From contig CAXNAA020000422.1 in the NCBI GenBank assembly GCA_964200075.2, positions 1 to 21,432 of the forward strand: a stretch of 21,432 nt of DNA. Reading direction: 5' to 3'. Source of the stretch: Sphacelaria rigidula (taxonomy: Eukaryota > Phaeophyceae > Sphacelariales). The notes under the pieces are model-generated. The model was not told where the DNA came from. It worked only from the letters and a program-made list of their open reading frames with translations, and did no database searches. Position 1 is the first letter of the stretch, and each line of letters opens with the position of its first letter. The translations under genes were made by a program, and so were the position numbers. Below are positions 1 through 9,684 of this stretch, piece after piece.

Positions 1-150
1 GTACACGCAGCCCAGACACGTGGAATGGCACAAAAGTTGCGTGGATACCCCTTGGACCTGCGATCGACTTTTTTCTCCCTTATGGGCAATCAGACCGAAG
101 AAATCGTGAATTTGGTGACTTTTGAGTCCGTGATGATTTGTCCTAACCGT
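1..150 (+). repeat. Dispersed ~150 bp repeat, copy 1 (possible mobile-element coding relic)
   Basis: This segment matches 14254-14401 in the same orientation, at roughly 85% identity over the first ~115 bases by eye and with a 2-base length difference near the end. It begins at the window edge, so the repeat may extend to the left. Frame 1 is open from base 1 to a TAG at 190-192 (63 codons, no upstream start visible) and reads like protein, with GNQTEEIVNLV as the clearest stretch. Over the first 39 codons, differences from copy 2 fall about evenly on the three codon positions, so there is no sign of selection for protein. I do not recognise the family. A relic of a transposable element is the simplest reading. 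Confidence 0.6.
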
Positions 151-901
151 GGATCCTTGTACTCGTGCTCGGCTTTCGAAGCTTCGCTATAGTCAATACC
201 CTGCGCACAGGGCTGGTGTGTGTCGGGTGGGGGGGGGGGATGTTGGGGAACATACCAAGCACCCCCAATGTTCTTGTAATTAACAACGCCAACTGGTGTT
301 ACCCTCGGATGCGAATCCTCCCATCTTCCTCACGGTACTACAGTAGGACGTACAGTACAGTGTTACGGTTGTGCAAGCTAACAATCGTACTGCTTGCACT
401 CGAACAGTAAACTGACTAGCTTTTCAGGCCGCCGCTCTGCATGCCTACTACTGCGTCTGCCCACCACTCTTTGGCCATGTTGAAATTGACAATCGCTTCG
501 ATATTCGGTATCACCAGCAACGAATTTCGAACTCCTGAACCTCAGGGGTTATTTTCCGCGTCTGTCAAATGAGAATTGTTTATGACTCATACGCGAATTC
601 AATTTATTTCAATTAGGTGATGATAATTTTGATCACTCCTACAAAACTCATCTTCCCGCGATTGGGGATATTCCGCTATCACAAGTACAGTACACGTGTC
701 ACCTCAGTAACGACCTGTACAATGTAGAGTCTCGGGAACCGATTTTTCCCATCTATGAAGTCATAGTGGAAGGAAAAATAGCCGGTAACGGAAGGGTCTG
801 TCAAAAATATATTTGGGGACACGTAGGCCCCAACATGGAAAGTTCGAGTTTTTGAGAGGGGGGTGGGTTAGGGGGGGAACTCCCAGCCTGCTGTCCTCTA
901 G
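151..901. other. Intergenic stretch with guanine runs and one possible exon remnant
   Basis: No convincing gene is seen. A run of eleven G occurs at 229-239 inside a G-rich tract (224-248), and a second G-rich tract lies at 856-877. On the + strand a good splice-acceptor-like sequence (pyrimidine tract ending in CAG at 427) is followed by 36 open codons, 428-538, ending in TGA. The minus strand of the same segment is also open for 41 codons ending at 416. Either could be an exon remnant, but lengths like these are expected by chance. Confidence 0.3.
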
Positions 902-1481
902 TTGAATGCCGAGGCGTTGGCGGATGCGGTCACCTGCCTGCCGTGTGCAGAGATCCTTGGCATGGAGACCGCTGAGATGTCAAACACACCTCCCCTTTAA
1001 GCCCATCACCAACCATGATAACATTTATGGGAGCATATTCCGTGTCGTGTGCCTCAACTACTTACCACGAGTAGTCTGGGAAAATACGACGAGGCGTGAG
1101 ATAATGTTGCTACTTTGGCTACAGGCTGTCGCTATACCGTGCGCTCGTGTATTGTACCTGGATGTGTGTGAGCGTTGCCGGCATCCAAGGTCATCGGGAC
1201 AGGGCGGGCAAGGGACAGAAACAAATATACGCACCTCGGAGAGCCCGCCAGCCTCTTCTGCTTAGTTAGTGTTTATTGATTCATTTCTTTCAACAATTCC
1301 AACAATAAATGAAAAAAAAACACAAAAAACCTCAAAAACAAATCTCGAAAATCACGACAAATTTCGAAAAGTTTCGTCAGGGAAGGGGGGGTGGGGGTAG
1401 CTCCGTGTCCGAATTTTTTCTCTCTTCAGATCTTTGCGTAACGGTGCACATTCCACTTGAATTTTTTTCAGAGCGTTTTTT
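902..1481. other. Intergenic stretch, weakly coding-like start
   Basis: A pyrimidine-rich CTCTAG acceptor-like site ends at 901 and is followed by 32 open codons (902-1000, stop TAA). The overlapping frame starting at ATG 906 stays open to 1265 (119 codons). Neither product resembles a family I know, and two overlapping frames cannot both be real. A-rich sequence follows at about 1306-1330, then a guanine tract at 1385-1397. I see no supported gene. Confidence 0.25.
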
Positions 1482-1518
1482 CCAGAGTGAGGGTGCCGTT
1501 TGCACCTCTTCACTCTGG
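1482..1518. other. Perfect-arm hairpin
   Basis: Arms CCAGAGTGA (1482-1490) and TCACTCTGG (1510-1518) are exact reverse complements. They enclose a second exact pair, GGTGC (1492-1496) and GCACC (1502-1506), around a five-base loop. The total is 14 base pairs with one small asymmetric bulge. No oligo-T run directly follows, so it is not an obvious terminator. Function unknown. Confidence 0.7.
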
Positions 1519-2495
1519 AAACCATTGTTCCTCTTCAGAGGTCATAGCGGAACGGAAAAGAACCACGCCCACCTTCACCACCATGGTCACGGCCAGTCCA
1601 AAATCAACACACCCCAACCAGCAAAGTGGGACATTCATCACCCATCACGACTGCCATACTCATCACAATGGGACATTCACGAAGTAGAAAAGGTTGGCAT
1701 CGCAATCAGATGACCTCCTCGACGTCGCCATGGTATCAGCATTCCGTTGTTTGTGTTGCGTGAAAATTCAAATGCCCGGCGGGCACACGACGTTGCCTTG
1801 GATGCAGTTTCACACTCTTGCCAGATTCTTCTGGAAGAAGACGATGCGAACGATTCGTAGTCTGCAGCGCACAAGCATGCAGTAAGTACTACACCTGTCT
1901 GCATTTCCATTCCGTCAGAGATCACGACGTCTTCCACCACAGTTATGGGTGACATTTTTAAAAAATCACCACCATGCGGCTTTTCCTGTCGTTTGAAGTC
2001 TGTACTGTACTATACTATCGTACAGCCAAGTGTCTGTACGGTATCGCTGTTGTTCACCGTGCCGCAATGCACTACTTGTGCAGCTGTAGGGTTTTGCATT
2101 GCACTGCACAGCACGACACCACTACAGTGGCCTGCAGTGTGTGGATTCAAGTACTGAACGTGCAGTGAAGCGTAGTGTATGGTACGTACGGTGCCGCAGG
2201 GAACCGTACAGTCAGTGCTGTGCTGGCCTATGCAGTTTCGAACGGGACGCTGGTCGATCGTACATTTGGCGGTGCAACCCGCGGCCAATCACTGCGACAA
2301 AAAAATATCACGTCGAGCCACGGCATATCAGCCTCCGCTGTAATCCTTTTAGTATCCACTCTGAAGTTTCAAAGATTCCACTCTGCACTCTGACTATGAT
2401 GAGGAAAAAAAATCAACCGAAACTCTTTTATTATAATGATTCCAAGGATGCTCCCCATATCCCGTAAGTCGCCATTATCCAGCAGAGTATTACCC
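1519..2495. other. Intergenic stretch including a GTAC/TGCA-rich tract
   Basis: No supported gene. From about 1998 to 2240 the sequence is unusually dense in GTAC, TGCA and GCAGT/ACTGC words on both strands, giving many short imperfect inverted repeats. Similar GTAC-rich patches recur near 5800-5850, 6590-6650, 10380-10440, 14490-14590 and 14910-15050. This may mark fragments of a shared repeat family, but I could not align the patches convincingly. Confidence 0.35.
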
Positions 2496-2771
2496 GTACC
2501 CGTCTACTGGGCACTGGAGGTATTCATCCGTATGAGACGACAAAAATACCCAGTATCTGCCAGCATCCACCAGTAGTAGGCTGCGGAATACCCATTATCG
2601 CCACTATCCGCCAGCATCAGGTGGCGAAATACCCAGTATCGCCAGTATCCGCCAGTATGAGGCGGCGAAACACCCAGTATCGCCGGTATCTGCCAGTATG
2701 AGGCGGCGAAATACTCCGTGTCGCCAGTATTCGCCAGTATGAGGCAGTGAAACACCCAGTGGCGTGAATCC
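2496..2771. repeat. Minisatellite family A, array 1 (41-bp unit)
   Basis: Units start at 2588, 2629, 2670, 2711 and 2752, exactly 41 bp apart, with more degenerate units to the left from about 2496. Each unit carries the word CAGTAT three times, spaced 9 and 10 bases apart, followed by GAGGCGGCGAA. Because 41 is not a multiple of three, the array is open in several minus-strand frames with rotating peptide repeats. Those frames are artefacts of the array and not genes. Confidence 0.93.
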
Positions 2772-3465
2772 CAAAAGATATGTCATTTTCCAGTATCATG
2801 CTACAGCGAGAGACACTGCCGCACAAACACACACACACACACGAATAAGACCCCTCTTCTGGTAGACCCCCACACACACGATCTACGAATATGGCAGGGA
2901 ACGGTATAAGTAGCGTCGCCGGGAAAGCCCTGTTGCAGTAGGGGATGAAGCGGGCAGTTCGTGACGTGACGCAGACCCCAACGGCGATGCTGCCGGACCT
3001 GTCGCTCGTGCAACACCACCGCTAGCTGCGGAAGAGGAGAGCACCGCGAGCCTTCCTCTGACATTCGCCGAAAATTGCGATGTTGTGGAGGTTGCGGACG
3101 AAGTCAAGAAGTCATCCAGGACCACAGTTTTCCCGCGGGCTGGGACCAAAACTGCAGATTTTTTATTTGATTGCTTCCGTATAAAACCAGGGTTGCTTGT
3201 TTTTAGCGACAGACAGATGAACTCGCATACTTCTTGTTTTGACCGTCAAAGTTGACAGTTTTTCTGCCGCTGCGTGCTTTCTGGATTTTTCATGCTGCGT
3301 TATGTATTGCTTAGTGTGATGGAAAAGTAATACACTTGCACTACTACTACTACTTGTTCGTGGGTGTAGTGGTATTTCTGGATATGAACTGCTGGAAGTC
3401 TGCATGTGCTTCATGTTCTTTGGTTCATTTTATTACAACGGCAACGTGTTAGATGGATGGGGTGC
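2772..3465. other. Spacer between family A arrays, with (CA)n and a weakly coding-like frame
   Basis: A (AC)8 microsatellite lies at 2827-2842, a shorter CA run at 2870-2879 and an ACT trinucleotide run near 3340-3354. On the + strand the frame 2965-3255 is open for 96 codons after a TGA, with a composition typical of a protein linker (many D, A, P, G, E) over its first 55 codons, but no early ATG. I do not recognise it; a decayed exon is possible. A 20-base string at 2974-2993 recurs exactly at 7549-7568. Confidence 0.3.
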
Positions 3466-3880
3466 CAGTATCTACCAGTACGAGGCTGTGAAATACCCAA
3501 TATTGAAATACCCAGTATCCGCCAATATGAACCAGTATGACGCGCTGTAACACGCAGTATCGCAAGTATCCGCCAGTATCAGCCTTGGAAATACGCAGTA
3601 TCGTCAGTATGCACCAGTATGAGACGCTGAAATACTCAATATCGCCAGTATTCGCCAGTAAGAGGCGGCGAAGATACTCAGTATCATTGTTATCGTCCAG
3701 TATCCAGCAGAAAAATACGCAGTGTCGCGAATACCCACGCGTACGGGGCTGCGAAATACCGAGGGTCACCAGTATCTGCCAGTATCATGGGGGAAAATAC
3801 CCAGAGTCACCAGTATCTGACAGTATCATGCTGCAAAATACCCAGTATCACCAGTATCACACTAGTATGAGATGAGGGAT
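3466..3880. repeat. Minisatellite family A, array 2 (41-bp unit, degenerate)
   Basis: About ten units share the 41-bp design and CAGTAT words of the array at 2496-2771 in the same orientation, but are more diverged, with one shortened unit near the left end. The last three or four units (from about 3757) carry GTCACCAGTATCTG variants and look like a locally amplified subfamily. About 0.7 kb of non-repeat sequence separates this from array 1. Confidence 0.88.
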
Positions 3881-5081
3881 TACGAGGGACGTACGGATAC
3901 GGGCCAGTACGGACATTCATATGGGCCATACTGATACGGGTCATACGGGGAGCATCTCTGAATTTGAGAAATACATTCGATGCCAAACGATCGCAGTATA
4001 TTTTCACCGTGCAACATGCTTCCCAACCGAAAGGAGCACTATATATACCGTTGCAATATGTTGGGCGTGAACTCGTGCAACATTTGTTGGGCGCTCAATT
4101 AACCGGTGGGCCGACAGTATAATTTTTACTAACGCATTGCTGTTGAGATGGTGCGTTCGACCTAATGTATCGAAGCGTACGTGAAACAGAGTATAGATCG
4201 CACGTCTGGGACCGCCGACTCTATTTTACAAAATACCGCCTGGTGCACAACACCTTCAACGTATTCTTCCGGATATATGTCCAGTCTATATCGTCCCTAA
4301 AATATATCGACGGCCTACAATGTACCGTCATATATATAATATTGACAATATTCTGAATAGTTCGTGTTCGGCACATGTTGTTGCAGCATGTCTCTTCTCT
4401 TGACTCGATACAAGCTCACCTTCCTGTCGATATACCCAAGGCTGTGATGCGCCGGGTGCGACTTTTTGTATACCCGAAGTATTGTCAAAATTATATATGT
4501 ACAAGGTTCCCCTTCGGGAGGTTGGTACAGGCCTCCCGGGGGTGACGCAAGTCGAAAATATATGGTCAAGAGAGGCTGTCGTATCTTAATGTACAGTAGT
4601 GATCATAGCTGTACAAAACATCGCGTGTGTTATCGGATGTCGCTCGGAAATATGGGAAGTCGGACGGATGCCGACGGCGGAACCGCCGGCGCAGGGCATG
4701 TGTGGTATTCCCGAGGTGCCAGAGAGCGAAGTAGCTCTCGTACCACGTGGACATGCCCGCGGGAGGCACTCCCAAAATATTGGAATGCGTGGAACATTCT
4801 TGGCAAGTTCCTTGTACACCACTGTGGCTTCCACGTTACTGGTTTTTATACAGGATGATTATTTTTGCGGCAAAATATTCCTGTGCTGCCGTGCTGCTGT
4901 GCCTTTTTCAACTCGCCAACGGCCCTTTGCACGGTCTTGTGTTTGCTACTGACTAAGGCTAAGGCAATGTTCAATTGTTTTCAAGTGCTTTGCTCTCATG
5001 TTCTCGTGACATTGGCGGTTTAACCGGTGTGTTCGTGCGCACAAATGAACGAGAACGCGACAAAGAGGAACACGGGGGAAA
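3881..5081. other. Intergenic stretch with small repeats and a short GC-rich patch
   Basis: Two copies of a ~25-bp unit containing ATRTGTTGGGCG occur at about 4050-4095. A GC-rich patch at 4640-4780 is open in more than one frame (longest 4599-4952, 117 codons, + strand). Its product is unrecognised and its length is compatible with chance. The AT-rich inverted repeat at 4329-4500 is listed separately. No supported gene. Confidence 0.3.
4329..4500. repeat. Possible small inverted-repeat element
   Basis: The left end at 4329-4352 (CATATATATAATATTGACAA and the next few bases) is an imperfect reverse complement of 4479-4500, differing at about two or three positions plus a length change. The enclosed segment is about 125 bp. 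This size and layout would suit a miniature inverted-repeat element, but the arms are AT-rich and I see no clear target-site duplication, so chance or a simple hairpin cannot be excluded. Confidence 0.35.
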
Positions 5082-5532
5082 AATACCCCGCCAAAAGTAA
5101 TCCTGTTTGAAGATTTCCATGATTTTCAACAGGCTCTTTTCGTGCTTCGAGTTCTTGTTTCAAGTTTTCCATGATCTTGAAAATGCTTCTGGTTCAGTAT
5201 CGACACCCCGCGAAAAAGAGCCCGTTTGAGCGACTTCCGGTGGCCAGAAAACACGCCACAGGTATTAGATGACACCCAAACCGTAATGGTCATGTACAGC
5301 TGAGCCTTCTCAGTGCACTGCAGAAAAAAACGTGGGCAAAAATTCCTTCCCGCCAGAAAAAACGCGGCAAAAGTGGTGAAAAATGTGAAATGATACATGT
5401 ACATATATGATGGTACATCGTAGGCCGACATTTCTGTGAGTTATGTAGGCCTCCCATACCCTTACCCCGGGGGCATGGGTATACCCTTGTAGAAATACCC
5501 GGGTGAGCGTACAGGTTCCTGTACAATATCCT
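5082..5532. other. Intergenic stretch with diverged duplications
   Basis: Similar phrases recur at about 5082-5135 and 5140-5235 (CCCGC-AAAA-GTTTGA and TTTCCATGAT-TT-AA), suggesting old local duplications. A minus-strand frame with ATG at 5431 is open to 5126 (101 codons) and has a hydrophobic start, but it matches nothing I know. Palindrome-rich GTACAGG/CCTGTAC sequence lies at 5509-5525. No supported gene. Confidence 0.25.
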
Positions 5533-5709
5533 TACCCTACCCGACAGGTTCTGTACTTTTTGCACCATATCCGTATCCTACCTGACGGATTCCGTAATTT
5601 CTGTAGCAGACCCATACCCTACATGACGGGCTCTGTAATGTCTGTGAGACCCTCATTCCAGTACCAGGTAGGTCTGCAAGTTCTGTAAGATATATCATAC
5701 CCTACCGAG
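5533..5709. repeat. Minisatellite family B (41-bp unit)
   Basis: Units begin at 5533, 5574, 5615, 5662 and 5698. The first two intervals are exactly 41 bp and the later ones 47 and 36. The unit is TACCCTACCYGACRGGTTCT followed by GTAATTTCTGTA and a variable tail. It shares no obvious sequence with families A, C, D or E but has the same period. Confidence 0.82.
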
Positions 5710-7204
5710 TGTACCCTTCCCGCATAAAGCACAACCTTGGGACCCAATACCTCGTTACCCTAGGGCGGGAGCACCGCCGTTGTCGATATTCCCCACGTGC
5801 AACAGTACTACACCGTACTGCACTGCACTTATACTGTACTGTTATGAGGATGAATGAGGGCCAATTTTGGGCACTATATGTCGGGAAAGTGAACACGGAC
5901 ACCTGTCTGAGAATTGAAGCTTAAATAAGCTAATCAGTATCAAAAACAAGTTACACGCGTCACTTCGAAATAGCGACTACGCTCGTACAAAATGTGCGAC
6001 TACTTTAGTACATTCTACACAAACCTGTAACTCACGTTGCCGTACACCTATACACGGTGTCACAGCAACAAGAGGATGGAGGCTGCTGCTTGTGTTGTTG
6101 TGCCAATCTTTCAACGCGGTGTTTCGGCAACCAAGCAGAGGCTCACTCTGTGGTTTGTTGCGTGCGCTTACCACATGCGAAAAATAGTAAAGTATGCAAG
6201 ATATATCCTCCACGCGTCCCATAAACACTGCACGCTACCTACATGTTCCGAGATGTTCTGCACAGGCCCGTTTTGTTTTGTTGGAGATTTTTTGGTCTGC
6301 TGTTGCGATCTGAGTAAAGTTCTTACATCTTTGACCAGCTTTGGTGCGGTTGTTGCAGGCTGTAAAGTGCCCCACAGGCCGGCTTTCTTTCTGCGTCGCG
6401 AAAACCGGGATGAAAGTACTGCAGTTGTCGTATACTATCACCAAATTAATTGGAGACGAAGGGTGTGTCCTCCTCCAAACAGCTAAGCAGCTCAGGACAG
6501 CTGATGACGTGTCCATTATTCCTCCGCGGTATTCGTTATTTTTGCTTGGCCGCGCATTTTAGTCGATACGGTTCCCATTCACCCCCGTAACGGTACGATG
6601 CTGTATGTATTGTACCGTATTGTACGGTACGGTACGGTACGGTACTGCGCCTAGCTGTAGAGTGTGCACATCCGCAAGTTCGACAGCGAAGACAGGGGAA
6701 AAAACAAAAATCACGCATGCGCAACATGAAAAAATATAGGATAATACATACTATATCGCCCCAACCGAACCAAAAACCGTAAGCGCAATTGCAATCCATC
6801 ACTGTTTCCTAGCTCATCCCGCCAAACACGACAATAGCCTCTCCTCCCATCACCACATGGGAGAACTTTCTGTATTATTGTACGATTACTGAACGGAATC
6901 AAGATAGATAATTCCAAGGCACAAGTTGATTGGCTCACAGCGGGCAAGGGCTCTTGTGCTTAACCAGGTCTAAACTACACACTCTGGACAATGGATACAA
7001 TAAGAGTCCATTGCTCCAGCAATAGACAGGGGGGGAAACCTACCGATACATATTGTCGAACACGATAGATGGTGAAACACATCTATTGATAGGTATTGCA
7101 GAGGACACTAGATGTTACAATGTTCGATCGATAGCCTATGGCAATTACAGGAGATGAAGATCACTCGCCATCGATGGAAATCGTGTGCCGCAATACATTT
7201 TGGG
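5710..7204. other. Intergenic stretch, no supported gene
   Basis: The longest open frame runs on the + strand from ATG 6076 to 6486 (136 codons; open from 6037). It encodes a cysteine-rich, partly hydrophobic product of no recognised family, and antisense frames overlap it throughout. A length near 136-150 codons is expected a few times by chance in a window of this size, so I do not call it a gene. Degenerate GATAG/CGATAG words from about 7060 announce the family C array. Confidence 0.3.
6612..6645. repeat. GTACG pentanucleotide tract with hairpin
   Basis: Four tandem GTACG units plus GTAC occupy 6622-6645. Immediately to the left, GTACCGTA (6612-6619) is the exact reverse complement of TACGGTAC (6623-6630), leaving a three-base loop. 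The hairpin can slip along the pentamer tract. Confidence 0.85.
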
Positions 7205-7430
7205 TATATATGTCGATAGCCGTGTAGCCGTTGCCGTAATCAACAGGTCTGGTGAGCCATGTATCGATAGCCGTTGCCGTTATCAGTAGATTTGCTGAGG
7301 CATCCATCGATAGTCATCGCCGTTATCAGTAGATCAGGTGAACCATCGATCAATACCTACTACCGTCATCCATCAAGAGATTTCGTGAACCGTCTATTGG
7401 TAGCCTCTGCCGCCAATAATACATTTTTTG
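7205..7430. repeat. Minisatellite family C, block 1 (~43-bp unit)
   Basis: Diverged units contain TCGATAGCC, GTTGCCGTTATCAGTAGAT and GGTGAACC. Unit starts at about 7212, 7263, 7306, 7345 and 7394 are near 43 bp apart once an 8-base insertion in the first unit is allowed for. A related motif fades into flanking sequence on both sides (about 7060-7200 and 7430-7570). Confidence 0.75.
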
Positions 7431-7690
7431 ATATTTGTCAATATGGTCATTGCCGTCAACAACCGATTGTTCTCGGGAGCACCTATCGACAGCCAGCGGC
7501 GCAAACGATAGGTTGTGAAAAATACATTGCTCACTGCAGTGGTCTTGCGACCCCAACGGCGATGCTGCTCACACATGAACACGCAACTACCCGAGGCGAT
7601 AGCTGGCCATAGCTCCTGTGGAATAAGGTGGAAACATACATCGAAAAATGTGCATACATTGCGCTAATGATCGACGCCCTTCAGCTACTT
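7431..7690. other. Transition between family C blocks
   Basis: Degenerate family C words continue to about 7530. The string at 7549-7568 is an exact 20-base copy of 2974-2993, but the flanks of the two copies do not match. No gene is supported. Confidence 0.3.
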
Positions 7691-7990
7691 TTGTGGTCAG
7701 CAATAGATATTGGTGGCCGCGATTCAAATCACATTGTGACCAGCGATATACGTTGGTGGCCGCGATTCAGATGATATTGTGACCCTCAACAGACACTGAT
7801 GGGCATAATTTAGATCCTATTACGACCACCAATATCTGTTGGTAGGAGCGTGGCAGATCCCACTGTGATTTGCAATGGATATTGGTGGCCGCAATTCAGA
7901 ACCTATTGCAACAAACAAGATGTATCGATAGACAACTTGGCCCCTCCATTTTCACGGCAATGATACATTTGTCCCTAGCTCCGAATCTAT
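7691..7990. repeat. Minisatellite family C, block 2 (exact 43-bp period)
   Basis: Units start at 7691, 7734, 7777, 7820, 7863 and 7906, every interval being exactly 43 bp. The unit includes TTGTGACCAGCRATATNNGT, TGGTGGCCGCGATTCAGA and a short tail. Two further degenerate units reach about 7990. From 7906 on, the units also pick up CGATAGAC words seen in block 1, so the two sequence types are interleaved at one shared period. Confidence 0.93.
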
Positions 7991-8464
7991 TGTTGCCTCC
8001 GATAGCTATCGATAGACATCGATGCCAGTCGATTATGACTGACATGAACATTGACAGTCAAATTTTCGGAGCTGTTGCAGCGCCAATGTTCTACTACACA
8101 GTCTATTGTTCAGCGTATTAGCACATCTCACCCACACACCAAAGCACTGTAAGCACTCATGTCCACCGGAGGGACAAGCGTAAGTACCCACACCACACCA
8201 ACAACAAAACTTGTCAACTTTCGCCCACACATATTGCGGATTCTTGCAAAATACAAGGTTTCAAAAATTGTAGAAACGTGACGTCGTGTATGCACGAGTA
8301 GTATCATCATATACCCACTGCATGCCCACCTGCGGCTTCTCTACCGTACTTTAATGGAGTATAATATGGTCTATACGTAGTATCTTGTAATGTAGGTGTG
8401 GCTACAGACGACATACAGAATTTATCGGTAGGCATTGGATTCCACAGTATATTATGGTATGTAT
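7991..8464. other. Intergenic stretch between family C blocks
   Basis: Scattered CGATAG and CATCGAT words persist to about 8110. The rest (8110-8460) is ordinary non-repetitive sequence with no supported gene. Confidence 0.3.
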
Positions 8465-8640
8465 TTATCGATATTGATCGCCGCCATGCATACATTTTGT
8501 ACGCAATCCATCATAAGCGACTGTCGTCATCAGTAGACTTGGTATTCAATCTGTCAATAGCCATCGTCGTCATCCATATATTTGGCACGCGGTCTATCAA
8601 CAGCCATTGCCATCAATAGATTCGGATTCTATCGATCGAA
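8465..8640. repeat. Minisatellite family C, block 3
   Basis: The units carry TATCGATATTGATCGCC, TCTGTCAATAGCCATCGTCG and TCTATCAACAGCCATTGCC, the last two exactly 43 bp apart. These are diverged copies of the unit at 7205-7430. Confidence 0.75.
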
Positions 8641-9181
8641 ACATTTGGTCGGCCGCGATAGATTGCGGTGGAGGGCCACATCAGACTGCTGCCCGGACAA
8701 AAGTGTGGGAACCTGGCCTATTGATGGTGTGCTTTAGAAACTACTGTAGAAGCCCCACTACCTCCTCTTCGAACGTTCGCAATTTCGTTCGCGCATGTGC
8801 TTGGTTTTTACGCGACATTTTTTTTTCTGAAACCTGCCGTCAGATGCGAAAACGCTGGCACTGGAGGCACACCAAAAGTTGAACACCGCGTTCTCTGACC
8901 GAGAACAAGCTCTCTGAAGAAGGTTCAGGCGTCGTACGGGTCAAAACCTAATGGCTGTCGAGAGTCACTCATGCGTTGAAGGGTCATCGCGTGAAATCAC
9001 GGATGCGAAGTTGTACGTTCGACGTAGTATCACACGAATAACTACCGTAGTTTTCAACACTAAATGGTGCCAACACCAATATCAATGTGTATCAATCCCA
9101 GTTCTTGTACGAATGTCTGGTAAGCAAGAAGTGAGTTGAGCTAATCCCGCATGAAGTGCGAGTGGGAAATGTGCACTTGTG
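8641..9181. other. Intergenic stretch, nothing recognised
   Basis: A short run of GGCCGCGATAGATTGCGG at about 8652-8669 recalls family C block 2. The longest open frame (8607-8882, + strand, 91 codons) begins inside repeat sequence and matches nothing known. No gene supported. Confidence 0.3.
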
Positions 9182-9425
9182 ATTCATGCCGTATGGACGA
9201 CATGTGACAAATGTGTAAGCTTGAATCATGCCGTACTAATAACAAATGGGTAACGTGTACGTTTGCTTCATGCCGCATGGGTAATCAGTGGGAAACATGT
9301 ACGAAATTTCATACCCCATATATAGCTGGTCATAAAGATGCACGTTTGGATTTATGCCAAATAAATCACTGTTGGAAAGCGAGAATGAATCATCCCTCTC
9401 TTGCAAATCGCACGATATGATTCAA
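9182..9425. repeat. Minisatellite family D, array 1 (~42-bp unit)
   Basis: The anchor word CATGCC and its variants occur at 9185, 9227, 9269, 9310, 9353 and 9391, giving steps of 42, 42, 41, 43 and 38 bp. The unit reads roughly TTCATGCCGCATGGGTAA, then GTGGGAAACATGTACG. The open frames here are products of the repeat. Confidence 0.85.
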
Positions 9426-9684
9426 GCAAACCAGCACGCATGAACTCTGTGCATGATTCGCGCTCTGTAACTGTCGCGCTGTGTGTTCTGCAAATATTCC
9501 GCCCTTTCTCTTTGGCTGCCAGGGTGGGTAATCTGTCGACTTGGCATCACTTACCCTGGGTAAAAGAGTATGACCCAGATGACACCGCGGCGGCCGAAGG
9601 GTTCAAGGGTGTGTTGGGTAGGATATACCCGATATCCGGGTATTTTGACGATTCGTACGCTCAGTACTCAAACGTTTGGGTGAA
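9426..9684. other. Transition from family D to family E
   Basis: This stretch contains TACCCTGGGTA and TACCCGATATCCGGGTA words that foreshadow family E, but no regular period. It also holds the end of an open frame (9401-9691) that I attribute to the repeats. No gene supported. Confidence 0.3.

Noticed and set aside
2504-2877. Minus-strand peptides with repeated ADTGDTGYF and LAILGVS-like text
   Set aside because: These are translations of the 41-bp minisatellite. The unit is not a multiple of three, so the same peptides appear in rotating frames without selection.
2496-3880. CRISPR array from regular ~41-bp repeats
   Set aside because: The whole unit repeats with no unique spacers, units are degenerate, and the context is eukaryotic.
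6037-6486. A 149-codon + strand open frame, cysteine-rich and hydrophobic
   Set aside because: Starting codons are poor (TTG first, ATG at 6076), antisense frames overlap throughout, no domain is recognised, and a few open runs of this length are expected by chance in 21 kb at this base composition.
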